A DNA stretch of 64,000 nucleotides. Origin: Halomicrobium zhouii. GTDB lineage: Archaea > Halobacteriota > Halobacteria > Halobacteriales > Haloarculaceae. The DNA is taken from assembly GCF_900114435.1 (NCBI RefSeq), contig NZ_FOZK01000001.1, positions 372,001-436,000 of the forward strand. The letters run 5' to 3'. Positions 25,259 through 34,180 of this stretch are shown in pieces. Both the position numbers and the translations under genes were made by a program. How positions within the stretch are numbered: the first letter of the stretch is position 1; each line of letters opens with the position of its first letter. Under the pieces are notes generated by a model. It ran no database searches and was not told where the DNA came from. It was given only the letters and a program-made list of their open reading frames with translations.

Positions 25259-25347
25259 ATTCTTGATCCAGCTATTTGTCCCTGATCCTTACCATCCTGA
25301 TTGAATGGGGAACTAACCCATCAGAATCACGATCTCACGGTAGGTGA

Positions 25348-26805
25348 TTACTTTGGCTTTGTATAGTGATACGCTTCATCCAGAGGCTGGTGTTTCATTG
25401 GCTCTGCTTCTGATGGTGCTTCACTCTTCGGTTGTAGCACATCTGAACTATCCACATCACGGTTTACTACAAGCCCATGAGATGCATTTTCCCAATTATC
25501 TGCAGTTGTATACCTCTGACCTGTTTTAACTTCGTACACATGCTCCGGTGCTTCTGTAACTTCTTGGTTCATGCCATGTTTATATAGGCCATGCGTAAAT
25601 GGTCCATTGAGTCTAATGAAATTTTTCGAATCTTTACCGCTGTCCTTGTAATCTCCTTGAAGATTGTTTAAAACCTCAAGACTACGTTGTTCAAAGAGCC
25701 GTACCGGGTCGCGGAACCAACCAACTAAGTTTGTATTTTCGACGTCACTGGTCGAGCAGTAAATGTTGGAACGGAACAACCCCACCATTAGGACTTCTAG
25801 GGGTGAAGTGAGTTTGAATCCTTCCGCATTTTCGAAGTTGTTGAACACGAGATCGCGATTGTCTGATTTAATATAGTCCTGAAAGAGCGCAGTTCGTCTT
25901 ATTCCTCCTGGATATTCGTAGTATTCTAGGTGGTGTGAAATTAGGTCTCTCAGAAAGAAAACATCGTTTACAAAGGGAGTTAGATACTGAAGTGGGCGGT
26001 TATAGTCTTCACCGTTCTCCATTTGCCACTCATCCATTCTTTTCTTCCATTTATTGTGAATTCGAGTTACGCTAGTTGCTAATGAGCTGTGGTTCTTTCC
26101 CCGTTGATCGTAAAGTGGATGGCCATATTGCTTCACATCTAACGATTTTAGTAAGCGAAAGAATTGGTATGCATCAATTGCATACTTATTCGCATCTGAA
26201 TCGCCTTCATGCCAATGCACGAGGTTTTGATCAATCAATTGGCTCTTGAAATCGTCATAATATCCTAAGAAATTCGCTTCAGAGCGCTCTTGCAATTGGT
26301 TATTATTGTTTCGCGCATCGGCGATCTTGGCAATTTGGTTCTGCCGGTGAGTCGATGTCGCGTCTGGGGTGTTGAGTTCGATGACTTCTAAGTGAGCAAT
26401 GGCTTTCTTATTATCAGTATATTTGTTGATTGCTAGCAATGTATGGCCACCGTTACAGACTCCTTCTCCCTCCTCAAAGCCAAGCTTGACTTCGCCATTA
26501 GAGCTCTTGACTGAAGAAGCAAGTACAACAATCCCGTTGTTCCTATTTACAAACTCAGTGGGCTCGCTTTGTAGAGTTTGCTTCATCGCTTTAACTTGTG
26601 TTGTGACTTCTGGTTCGCGTGGATTAGCTTCTAATGGAAGATCTGCATGCTGTAACTCACTACAGCGAACGTAGAAGTGATGAATATCATACTTGGCACT
26701 ATATTTTGTGAGACCAAAATTTTCGTCTCTGAGATGAGAGAGGGTGACCTCACAAGGAGGCTCCTTAGCAGCGAGTTTTGAAGAATTGTTATCGGTGTCG
26801 CTCAT
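25348..26805 (-). CDS. AIPR family abortive-infection protein
   Basis: 485 residues. The AIPR core is clear: FVNRNNGIVVLASSV (about 83-97), VCNGGHTLLAINKY (about 112-125) and QIAKIADARNNNNQLQERSE (about 155-175), followed by the long helical region typical of the family. AIPR proteins are found in phage-defence loci and are linked to abortive infection (known); the biochemical activity is not settled. It starts 110 bases from the OLD-type nuclease on the other strand, so the two share one intergenic control region. The C-terminal ~50 residues are polar and possibly disordered. Confidence 0.82.
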   Translation of the reverse strand: MSDTDNNSSKLAAKEPPCEVTLSHLRDENFGLTKYSAKYDIHHFYVRCSELQHADLPLEANPREPEVTTQVKAMKQTLQSEPTEFVNRNNGIVVLASSVKSSNGEVKLGFEEGEGVCNGGHTLLAINKYTDNKKAIAHLEVIELNTPDATSTHRQNQIAKIADARNNNNQLQERSEANFLGYYDDFKSQLIDQNLVHWHEGDSDANKYAIDAYQFFRLLKSLDVKQYGHPLYDQRGKNHSSLATSVTRIHNKWKKRMDEWQMENGEDYNRPLQYLTPFVNDVFFLRDLISHHLEYYEYPGGIRRTALFQDYIKSDNRDLVFNNFENAEGFKLTSPLEVLMVGLFRSNIYCSTSDVENTNLVGWFRDPVRLFEQRSLEVLNNLQGDYKDSGKDSKNFIRLNGPFTHGLYKHGMNQEVTEAPEHVYEVKTGQRYTTADNWENASHGLVVNRDVDSSDVLQPKSEAPSEAEPMKHQPLDEAYHYTKPK

Positions 26806-26915
26806 AGGAATACTAGCTCCTTCTGCCCAGAGAAATTATAATTTTGGGAACGACAGCCGATATAGTCCTCAACTTTTTATCGGAGGTGCAAGAATTGAGT
26901 CTCTATACCCTGGGT

Positions 26916-29048
26916 ATGATAGAAGAGTTTACTATTCAGAACTATCGATCGATCTGGGAATCTACAACTCTGCCTGTCGATGACAGGATCTCTATCCTTA
27001 TCGGGGCAAATGAAGCTGGCAAATCGAACGTCCTGAAAAGTATCTCCAAGTTCCAAAATGAGCGTCCTTTGGTCCCAAATGAGTTAAGCAATGTACACCA
27101 ATATGATCCGAATTCATATGATGACGTTGAATTACTTACCACTACCCTTTCAGAAGAAGCTAAAAGCCAGATTAAATGGCTAAACAAGCCATATGTAACT
27201 TCAGATCTCATTGATATTCCCCCAACAAGGGATACGACTGATGATGAATTTGATGAACTTAAAGCCGGTCCGCTCTTAGAACAGGCTAAAGTTCAGATCG
27301 TTCGTTATGCCAGTGGGGATCATCTTTTATCGTTCACTCCGAGTTCTGGAGATTGGGGTCATAGAGAGCAAGATTTATTGGAGGAATATCCAATGCCCCT
27401 GGAAGACTTTCTCGAAAAGCGGGAAAATGACCTAATTACATTAGGGCGGAAATTTCTTCATGATGTTCAAGAAAACCCTCGCTTGAGTGAGATTCTGGGT
27501 GATGATTTTCCGGTCAGTACTCCAGCAGATGTCCGGGAAAGTTTAGAGAGAGTTGAACATCAATTCAGGGACCAGAATGATGGTAACATCCCCTCAGACG
27601 AGGACATCTATTCAGGCAGCGAAGGGGAAATTTCAGCTGGTCCTGCAACCATTGAGGTAGCTTCTCAGGCATCTACATTACGAACAACATTAGCTGAAGT
27701 CACAAGTGAAAGCAATCCGCTAGGGAGCCTGCCTGTTATAATTGACCAAATGGAAATATCCCTTGCCAGACCAAAATATGATATTCTTGAAGACCGACAA
27801 TCCCCTGTTTTACACGGGCTATTTCGACTCGGCTCTATCGCCTTGGATAGTTACAATTCATTTGAATCAGATCAACTGAAAGACGATCTGGAATACGCAT
27901 GCGATGAGTTAGAGCGTTATCTCAATGCTTTCTGGGCTTTTGATTATTCAAGGCGAGAAGGAATTGATGAATTGCCTGCGGTTTCTGACGCTCCATATTC
28001 AGTCAGCTACAATTTAACAAGCACCACCGTGGAACTGCGATTGGGCGAGGGTGATGAGGAGCCTGTGCCTTTAGACCAGCGGAGCGACGGTATGCGATGG
28101 ATTTTAACTTTTCTTTTGTCCGTTCTTGCAGAGGGCAACGCAACTGACAAGCGTGGAATTATCTTACTTGACGACCCCGGCATTCATCTCCATCCAGAGG
28201 CTGAGAAGAAATTGTACCGTGCCTTATATTACGTTGTTCCAGAAGCACAGATTATCTATAGCACCCATTCACCGGTATTAGTTGATCAAAGAAATCCACA
28301 ACAGCTCCGGATCGTCAAGTATAGTGGGGAAACTGGAACATCTGTAACGACTGATTTGGGCTCTGCAAGAGACGAGGAATCTCAGATAGATTTACTTTCG
28401 ACCGCGCGAGATGCATTGGGTTGGACACTTTCGGACTCATTGTTTGGCGGAAAGAAAACAATTCTAGTTGAAGGTCAGAGCGATAAGCTATATTTGGAAG
28501 TTTTCAATCAATTCTTCAGTTTCCAGGAAGACAGGGAACACCTCGATGAACAGGTTAGATTTGTCGTAGGTGGCGGGGATCGAATCGCATTTTTGTCACG
28601 GATATTAAATGCTGAAGAAGTAGAACATGTATTATTGTTAGATGATGACAAGGCTAGCCAAGAATTCGACGATTGGATGGAGGATCGGACTCTGTATTAT
28701 CGAGACATAGAATGGGAGGACTTGGAAGTTGATTATCCTATTGAAGTAGAAGATTTAATCGAAACGGAACTGCTTGTATCCTCTCTCAACGATATAGTTG
28801 GGGGAATTTTAGATGAAAGCTTGATTCTTCAGCGTGCAGACGTCACAGAGCAGCCCATCATGGATATTCTTGATGATGAACTCGATGACGAAGATCTAGA
28901 CATAGATGCTTTTAAAAAGGAATTATCAACCAATATCACCTCCACTCTCCGAACTGCCCTTAGAGAAGGAGACAGAGAGTACGAAGAAACAGAACAGAGG
29001 TTTGAACGGGTTATTAACAAACTATCTTCGGAACTAAGCGAAGGATGA
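26916..29048 (+). CDS. OLD-family ATPase/TOPRIM nuclease
   Basis: 710 residues from the ATG at 26916 (MIEEFTIQNYRSIWESTTLP). The Walker A is GANEAGKS at 30-37, the ABC-type Walker B IILLDDPGIHLHPEAE is near 415-430, and STHSPVLVDQ follows. The TOPRIM domain starts about residue 515 with KKTILVEGQSDKLYLEVF and continues with HVLLLDDDKAS about 575. This is the layout of OLD and GajA nucleases, which combine an SMC-like ATPase with a metal-dependent DNA nuclease (known). An upstream TTG at 26844 is possible but begins 24 residues before the fold. It is divergent from AIPR, so a two-gene defence module is a reasonable reading (inference). Confidence 0.85.
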   Translation: MIEEFTIQNYRSIWESTTLPVDDRISILIGANEAGKSNVLKSISKFQNERPLVPNELSNVHQYDPNSYDDVELLTTTLSEEAKSQIKWLNKPYVTSDLIDIPPTRDTTDDEFDELKAGPLLEQAKVQIVRYASGDHLLSFTPSSGDWGHREQDLLEEYPMPLEDFLEKRENDLITLGRKFLHDVQENPRLSEILGDDFPVSTPADVRESLERVEHQFRDQNDGNIPSDEDIYSGSEGEISAGPATIEVASQASTLRTTLAEVTSESNPLGSLPVIIDQMEISLARPKYDILEDRQSPVLHGLFRLGSIALDSYNSFESDQLKDDLEYACDELERYLNAFWAFDYSRREGIDELPAVSDAPYSVSYNLTSTTVELRLGEGDEEPVPLDQRSDGMRWILTFLLSVLAEGNATDKRGIILLDDPGIHLHPEAEKKLYRALYYVVPEAQIIYSTHSPVLVDQRNPQQLRIVKYSGETGTSVTTDLGSARDEESQIDLLSTARDALGWTLSDSLFGGKKTILVEGQSDKLYLEVFNQFFSFQEDREHLDEQVRFVVGGGDRIAFLSRILNAEEVEHVLLLDDDKASQEFDDWMEDRTLYYRDIEWEDLEVDYPIEVEDLIETELLVSSLNDIVGGILDESLILQRADVTEQPIMDILDDELDDEDLDIDAFKKELSTNITSTLRTALREGDREYEETEQRFERVINKLSSELSEG

Positions 29049-29137
29049 CATAGCTATCAGATATATATCTCTCTTGCTCTACTAGCTAAGTTAAATCCAT
29101 TTCTGATCATCTATCTCAACCCTTTGTCTCCAATTGT

Positions 29138-29629
29138 CACTATGTGGACCAGCACAGTATCTGCGAATATCTTGGGGCCGCTGGCATACAAGATTCGCAA
29201 ATACGGCGGGTCGCTCATCGTCATCGGCCACGACGGCAAGGACGTCCACCCACTGATTCGGGAACTCGGGACGGCCATCCACAAGGAGGGACTCAAGGAA
29301 GCCACATTCTACCAGGACGTCCGAAACCGTCGCGGCCACCGGCCGATCATGTCGGTCACCGGGATTCCCGAGAACGACTGGCGGTACGACGAAAAGGAAC
29401 CGACGTCGTGGAGCTGGTCCGGAGAGGACGTCGAGTACGACGACGCCGTCGAGGACGTCGCGATGTGGACCATCGTCAATGAGCGCGAGCAAGAGGGCCC
29501 CGTTGCGTACCGGTAACTGGCGAAAAAGACGCTGTGGGACCCTCTACCTGCTCTCGCCGGTGGAAGCGGTACAAGGAGGACGGCAAGTACGTCGATGCGG
29601 TGCAACGAGTGGAGAACCTAATCGCATGA
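29138..29629 (+). pseudogene. C-terminal remnant of a virus/plasmid-type ATPase
   Basis: A GC-richer fragment in the AT-rich island. The first frame reads ANILGPLAYKIRKYGGSLIV, IGHDGKDVHPLIRELGTAIH and so on to EGPVAYR, then a stop at 29514. Two further frames continue plausible protein (LAKKTLW, then LYLLS, then RRWKRYKEDGKYVDAVQRVE and a TGA at 29629). This means at least two frameshifts. The N-terminal ATPase half is missing. The style resembles HerA/Zot-like packaging ATPases of haloarchaeal viruses and plasmids, but that assignment is from memory of the pattern, not a search. Confidence 0.5.
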
Positions 29630-29794
29630 TTGGAGTACGACGCACGGCGTTGCACGTTGCACCACCCCCGGCGTACTGGAAAGTGCAGGCCCATGGCACG
29701 CTCGCCGGAGGCGAGCGTGCGCCAGCCATGGGCAATCGCCCGAAGACGGCCGGAGGAGTGATATATATGACGCGCGACGAGCGCGCGATCTCCA

Positions 29795-30226
29795 ATGAGT
29801 CGGTCACACAAAGCGAACCACTACGGGACGCTCTGCGAACGGAAAGCAGCCGAGTGATATGGACTCAAACTTGACCGATCTAGTTGGCATGATGCGCGCC
29901 GCGGTGATGGGGCACCTATCGAGATCAAGAGCACGATGTATCGGCACGCAGATAGGCAACCCGGGACTTTCAAGCTCTATTCGACCTATTACCAAAAACT
30001 CAGGCGAGAAAAGGGTTGGTACGTATTTGCCGTCTATCGAATCCGGGGAAGGGGCATACAGGTAGTATGTATGGAAATGCGCCATTCATCAAGGCTTCCT
30101 AAACTCAATTGGCATGGCGGTGGAGCGCACCGGAATGCCACCAAAGCAAGCTCCCCATTGCAGACATATTTGGAAAGTCAACTCTACGATGATATGATTA
30201 AACAAATGCGGATGGAAAATGACTAG
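29795..30226 (+). pseudogene. PD-(D/E)XK-like nuclease gene with in-frame TGA at codon 21
   Basis: One frame runs 143 codons from ATG 29795 (MSRSHKANHYGTLCERKAAE), hits TGA at 29855-29857 and continues without further stops to TAG at 30224. Downstream sequence includes YGLKLDRSSWHDARRGDGAP, then IEIKSTMYRHAD, with an E-x-K pair fitting a PD-(D/E)XK site. It then reads GWYVFAVYRIRGRGIQV and LNWHGGGAHRN. The whole resembles a small nuclease-like protein common on haloarchaeal proviruses. A single base change (for example CGA to TGA) explains the stop. The 96-residue ORF from 29936 is a leftover part. Confidence 0.6.
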
Positions 30227-31182
30227 CTTGTTTCGGGGGAAATATAATCAGGATTTGTTCTTATATACTGAATTGTCCCATCAAGTTCTCGAATAAGATC
30301 GTCGGTTTCAGTGGTTAGCTCCTCCTGTTCTCCCTTCATTTCATCAAATCTTTCCAGTAACTCAGGATGGTTCTCATGCATTTGATCTCTAAAGTGGGAG
30401 GTGAATGATAACCAAAAGGCTAGAGCATATTCATTTTGCCTGGGAGTGTTCCCCGCAATTAGATTCGATATAAGATCATCGGTATCAAATTCAGGGGCGT
30501 CATCCCCAGAGGTTATATTCACAATTAACCCGTCGCGATCTTGGATTTCATGATACGGGGGTTCCTCATCTGCATCATAAGGGACACCGGTTGTTTGAAT
30601 CTCAGTCTGTCGTAATATCCTTTTAATCACTGGCTCCAGATCATCTGAAACCCTTCTAGCATCTATACTGTATGAAACAAAGTCAGAGTACAATTCGCGA
30701 ATCTCTGTAGTGAATTCTGGGTAGGCTTGGGAAAATATATGGCTCAGCGAATGTGATGCAGTCCCTGCATCAAATGGATTCTGGAATGGTTCCGGGGTAG
30801 AGGTATTATCCCATCGCACAGTACTGTCGTGAAGAGAATTTAGATTAGATACCAGTGCTGATTTCATAGGAACCAAATGATCTGAGATGATATCCTCAGC
30901 AATATCCTGGTAGCGCTCTCTTTTGTCAACTCTCAAACTATGTCTGAGAACGGCGAGGTTGGCGGCGACAAGTAATACTGTTGCAAGTGTTCCAGCAGCA
31001 CGAAGATACAATTGGGTAGTGTCCGCAGTCCAGTCCAGCCAATGGTATCCGCCGATTGAAAGTAAAACTGCTATAGTAGTTATTGCCAATGTAGTTAAGA
31101 TGAATGACAAATAAGACACATTCAGGTCTGTGAAAGATCTGAAATCAATATCCTTGAAGCGCCGGACGAAATTCCATGTCAT
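30223..31182 (-). CDS. two-TM membrane protein with long cytoplasmic helical domain
   Basis: 319 residues. Two membrane helices (YLSFILTTLAITTIAVLLSI and AAGTLATVLLVAANLAVLRH, residues ~24-90) are followed by some 220 mostly helical, acidic residues ending in coiled-coil-like sequence (RFDEMKGEQEELTTETDDLI). This layout resembles membrane effectors in prokaryotic defence islands, but I do not recognise a family. It converges with the broken nuclease gene by a 4-base overlap. A TATA-like TTTAAAATA lies on the minus strand about 40-50 bases upstream. Confidence 0.6.
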   Translation of the reverse strand: MTWNFVRRFKDIDFRSFTDLNVSYLSFILTTLAITTIAVLLSIGGYHWLDWTADTTQLYLRAAGTLATVLLVAANLAVLRHSLRVDKRERYQDIAEDIISDHLVPMKSALVSNLNSLHDSTVRWDNTSTPEPFQNPFDAGTASHSLSHIFSQAYPEFTTEIRELYSDFVSYSIDARRVSDDLEPVIKRILRQTEIQTTGVPYDADEEPPYHEIQDRDGLIVNITSGDDAPEFDTDDLISNLIAGNTPRQNEYALAFWLSFTSHFRDQMHENHPELLERFDEMKGEQEELTTETDDLIRELDGTIQYIRTNPDYISPETS

Positions 31183-31284
31183 AGCTGGTTGTTCTGGGTA
31201 CCTGCCGTTTGTTTGTGGGGTAGTATTTTAAATTCGTGGCCTTAGCCACACCTCTAAAGCGGAATACAACCCACCGGGTTGGAT

Positions 31285-31776
31285 TCAAAGCGGCCAGGCT
31301 CTTGGCTCAGTGGCCAGTCCATGCTCCTCGAGATCGTCACCGTGGCTGGGACGGCGAGAAAGAGGCGAAAATAGTGGTGTGTTCGGTGTGTAGAACAGTG
31401 ATGCCTCTATCCTGACCCGGCGCAACCCGGTGTTCAGGAACCGCCAAGCCTGGCCGACACTCCCGTCAGGGAACCGTACGGTTGCCTGTCGGAACCGTTC
31501 TTCTGGCAGTCCGGCGTCTGTCCACACCCGGAATCCCTTGCGGAGTGACTCGCCGGCCTTCGTGACCGTCTTCGTCCCATCAAAGCGGAGCGTCATCTGG
31601 GCCTCATGGTCGTCGTTCACGTCGACAACGTGGCAGGCGGCCCACGCGATGAATGCGCCCATCGTCTCGCCCAGCCCACACTCCGCAGCTTCTGCAGCCT
31701 TCACGGTCGTCCCGATATCGTAGTGTGTGAATGGCGCATACGCGCCGTTCGAACGTGAGTGCCGTGAAAAGTTCAG
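31285..31776 (-). pseudogene. uncharacterised ORF fragment at the island's right end
   Basis: The minus-strand frame contains a plausible protein stretch (VKAAEAAECGLGETMGAFIA, then VNDDHEAQMTLRFDGTKTVT, then FRQATVRFPDGSVGQAWRFL). It has no good start: upstream the frame runs straight into the duplicated tRNA-Pro end at 31777-31793. Probably a gene cut by integration or recombination at the att site. No family recognised. Confidence 0.3.
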
Positions 31777-31793
31777 TGGGACCACCCGGATTC
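31777..31793. repeat. 17-bp copy of the tRNA-Pro 3' end (att-like direct repeat)
   Basis: TGGGACCACCCGGATTC is identical to 31907-31923, the last 17 bases of tRNA-Pro read on the plus strand, in the same orientation. Direct repeats of a tRNA 3' end are the hallmark of tyrosine-integrase integration (known). The 130 bases between the copies also contain an inverted T-arm fragment (GGTTCGAATCCGG, 31846-31858). Confidence 0.65.
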
Positions 31794-31906
31794 TCACCAG
31801 AGGAAGACGGTCGGCCTCACTCCGTTCGGCCGCTGCGACTTCCAGGGTTCGAATCCGGCGGCTCTTGATCGATTTACTCCTCACGTCCGTTCGTCGCAAA
31901 ATCGAA

Positions 31907-31977
31907 TGGGACCACCCGGATTCGAACCGGGGTCACGAGCACCCAAGGCTCGAAGTATACCACTAACCCATGGTCCC
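31907..31977 (-). tRNA. tRNA-Pro (UGG)
   Basis: 71 bases on the minus strand. The acceptor is GGGACCA/TGGTCCC, discriminator A. The anticodon arm is CGAGC-CTTGGGT-GCTCG with U33 and anticodon TGG. The T arm is CCCGG-TTCGAAT-CCGGG. CCA is not encoded. Its 3' end is duplicated at 31777, marking it as the integration site of the neighbouring island. Confidence 0.93.
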
Positions 31978-32064
31978 GCACTAACACGTCCATCCTTCGC
32001 AAGGTAAAGCGTTTCGTTGCAGATCAGTCCACGATACCGACCGACACGATCCACGCCGGGCGGG

Positions 32065-32178
32065 AATGAAAGGGGCGGCCGTCTGGACTCCCGCGGCCAC
32101 AACTGCGCTCCTCGGCTTCGCCTGCGGTGCTCATTGGACCGGGGTTCGTCCAGACGGCCGGGGGCTTTCCTTTGTTGT
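32065..32178. repeat. solo arm of the composite hairpin repeat family
   Basis: Starts ATGAAAGGGGCGG and ends CCGGGGGCTTTCC. Perfect 12-bp inverted arms GGCCGTCTGGAC/GTCCAGACGGCC enclose the typical inner GCGCTCCTCGGCTTCGCCTG-like loop. It lies between tRNA-Pro and the SLC13 gene. Confidence 0.6.
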
Positions 32179-32217
32179 TGGCACCAGCAGTAGAGGCGGT
32201 CAATCACCCAAATTCTC

Positions 32218-34128
32218 CTACGGAGTCAGGCCCCAGAAGAAGGCGATTCCCACAGTCGTCACCACCGCAAAGACCGCCTGCAGCGGCGCGCCGACCTTCA
32301 CGTAGTCCATGAACCGGTAGCCACCGGGGCCGTAGACGAAGAGGTTGGTCTGGTAGCCCACGGGCGTCATGAACGCCGTCGATGCGGCGAAGGTCACGGC
32401 CAGGATGAACGCGAAGGCGTTGGCGCCCAGTTGCACTGCGGCCTCCGCCGCCACCGGGATCATCAGGACGACGCTGGCGTTGTTGGAGATGACGTTGGTC
32501 AACAGCGCGGTGACGACGTACACCAGGCCGAGGACGACCAGAGCGGGCAGGGCGGGGGCGGCCAGCACCAGCATGTCGGCGATCAGGCCGGCGCCGCCGG
32601 TCTCCCGGAGCGCCAGGCCAAGGGGAATCACACCTGCGAGGAGGAAGATGACGTCCCACTGGATGGAGTCGTACAGCTCGGTCGCCCGGAGGGTGCCGGT
32701 CAGCACCATCGCGAGCGCGCCGGCGAGTGCGGAGACGACGATGGGGATGGGCGTCACCGCGGCGAGGCCGACGACCAGCGCCACAATGCCGACGGCGACG
32801 GGAATCTTCGACTGCCGGAAGTCCGGTCGCTCGACCTCCTGGGCGACGATGAAGTTGGGGTTGTTGTTCAGCCGGTCGATGCTGTCGGCGGTCCCCTGGA
32901 CCAGCAGCGTGTCACCGACGCGGAGGACGGCCTCGTCCATCCGGCGGCGGATGAGCTCGCCGCCCCGTCGCAGGGCGAGGACGGAGACGTCGTAGCGCTG
33001 GCGGAAGCTGGCGGAGACCAGCGAGTTACCGACGAGCGACGAGCCGGGGGAGACGACCACCTCGACGAGGTTCTGGCGCTCCTCGGCGGCCTCGAGGTCG
33101 TCCTCGTCGAGGATGGCGTCGGGGACGACGTCCAGCCCCTCGGTGTCGAGTAACTCGACGAGGGTGTCGCGGTCGGTCCGGAGCGCGAACACGTCGCCGG
33201 CCCGGATGACCCTCGGACCGAGCGGTTCGAGGAACACCTCCTCGTCGCGGATCAGCTGGACGAGGTCGACGTCGAGGTCGGTCGCCATGAGCGCGTCGCG
33301 GACGGTGTCGCCGACCAGCGGCGAGTCCGCGCGGACGACCACCTCGGTGAGGTAGTCGGCCATCTCGAACTCCTCGGTGAGGTCGGATTCGGGCTTGATG
33401 CGGGCGGGCGTCAGCCACCGGCCGACCGTCATGAGGTAGATGGTGCCGACGACGAGGACGACGACGCCGAGCTGGGTGAACTCGAACATGGTGAACTCGC
33501 GGAGCGCGCCGTAGCGGGCCGGGTTCTGCCGTGCCAGGTTGCCGGCGAGTTCGCTCGCGAGGATGTTCGTCGACGTCCCGATGAGGGTGAGCGTCCCGCC
33601 GAACATCGAGGCGTACGAGAGGGGCAAGAGGAGCTTCGACGGCGAGGTGCGGCCCTCGTGGGCCAGGTCGGTGACCATCGGCAGCAGGATGGCGACGGCG
33701 GCGGTGTTGTTGATAAAGCCCGAGATGGGGCCCACCAGGCCGATGGTGGCCCCGAGCTGACGGGTCTCGTCGTCACCGGTGAACCGGGCGATCATCGCAC
33801 CCAGCATCTGGATGACGCCGGTGCGCTGGACGCCGGCCGAGAGGATGAACATCGCAAGCACCGTGATAGTCGCCGACGAGGCGAAGCCCGACAGGCCCTG
33901 ACTGACGGGCGAGAGGCCGTCGCCGGGCTGGTGGAGGACGTACAGCGGCCCGGCGATCAGGCCAGCGTCGGCCAGCATGACGGTGACGGGCTCGGCGAGC
34001 AACAGCGCGACCATCACGCCGATGGCGGTGACGTCGACGGGGACGACTTCCGTGGCGAAGAGGACGAGCGAGGCCACCACGAGCGCGAAGACGAAGGCCA
34101 TCTCCGGCGTGACGGCTGCGAGTGGCAC
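32218..34128 (-). CDS. SLC13-family transporter with two TrkA-C domains
   Basis: 636 residues from a GTG at 34128 (VPLAAVTPEMAFVFALVVAS); the ATG at 34101 is an alternative. Two halves of about five to six membrane helices flank a cytoplasmic insert. The first half has FINNTAAVAILLPMVTDLA and FGGTLTLIGTSTNILAS, the second TNVISNNASVVLMIPVAAEA and VTFAASTAFMTPVGYQTNLF. These paired NNTA/NNAS and TSTN/GYQTN motifs are typical of the DASS/SLC13 fold. The insert (about 210-400) holds two TrkA-C domains (PLGPRVIRAGDVFALRTDRD, MDEAVLRVGDTLLVQGTADS). Substrate is probably an anion such as sulfate, phosphate or a dicarboxylate; not decidable here. A 20-bp repeat array lies in its leader. Confidence 0.85.
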   Translation of the reverse strand: MPLAAVTPEMAFVFALVVASLVLFATEVVPVDVTAIGVMVALLLAEPVTVMLADAGLIAGPLYVLHQPGDGLSPVSQGLSGFASSATITVLAMFILSAGVQRTGVIQMLGAMIARFTGDDETRQLGATIGLVGPISGFINNTAAVAILLPMVTDLAHEGRTSPSKLLLPLSYASMFGGTLTLIGTSTNILASELAGNLARQNPARYGALREFTMFEFTQLGVVVLVVGTIYLMTVGRWLTPARIKPESDLTEEFEMADYLTEVVVRADSPLVGDTVRDALMATDLDVDLVQLIRDEEVFLEPLGPRVIRAGDVFALRTDRDTLVELLDTEGLDVVPDAILDEDDLEAAEERQNLVEVVVSPGSSLVGNSLVSASFRQRYDVSVLALRRGGELIRRRMDEAVLRVGDTLLVQGTADSIDRLNNNPNFIVAQEVERPDFRQSKIPVAVGIVALVVGLAAVTPIPIVVSALAGALAMVLTGTLRATELYDSIQWDVIFLLAGVIPLGLALRETGGAGLIADMLVLAAPALPALVVLGLVYVVTALLTNVISNNASVVLMIPVAAEAAVQLGANAFAFILAVTFAASTAFMTPVGYQTNLFVYGPGGYRFMDYVKVGAPLQAVFAVVTTVGIAFFWGLTP

Positions 34129-34180
34129 GTCAGATGAGGCGCCCGCAGCGACGAAAAAGGTGGGGATTCGGGCTATCCAC

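Larger units (their letters stand above)
21305..31776. mobile_element. AT-rich genomic island next to tRNA-Pro, carrying defence genes
   Basis: From about 21.3 kb the composition falls from GC-rich to visibly AT-rich, and codon use changes (many A/T third positions). It returns to normal near 31.2 kb. Content is an Mrr-like nuclease, a Dam-type methylase, AIPR, an OLD nuclease, a two-TM protein and decayed virus/plasmid genes. A 17-bp copy of the tRNA-Pro 3' end lies at 31777-31793. No integrase gene was found, and the left border is only estimated, so the element may be defective. Confidence 0.55.

Noticed and set aside
29855-29857. Selenocysteine or pyrrolysine at the in-frame TGA
   Set aside because: Haloarchaea are not known to use either, and TAG rather than TGA would be needed for pyrrolysine. 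A point mutation is simpler.
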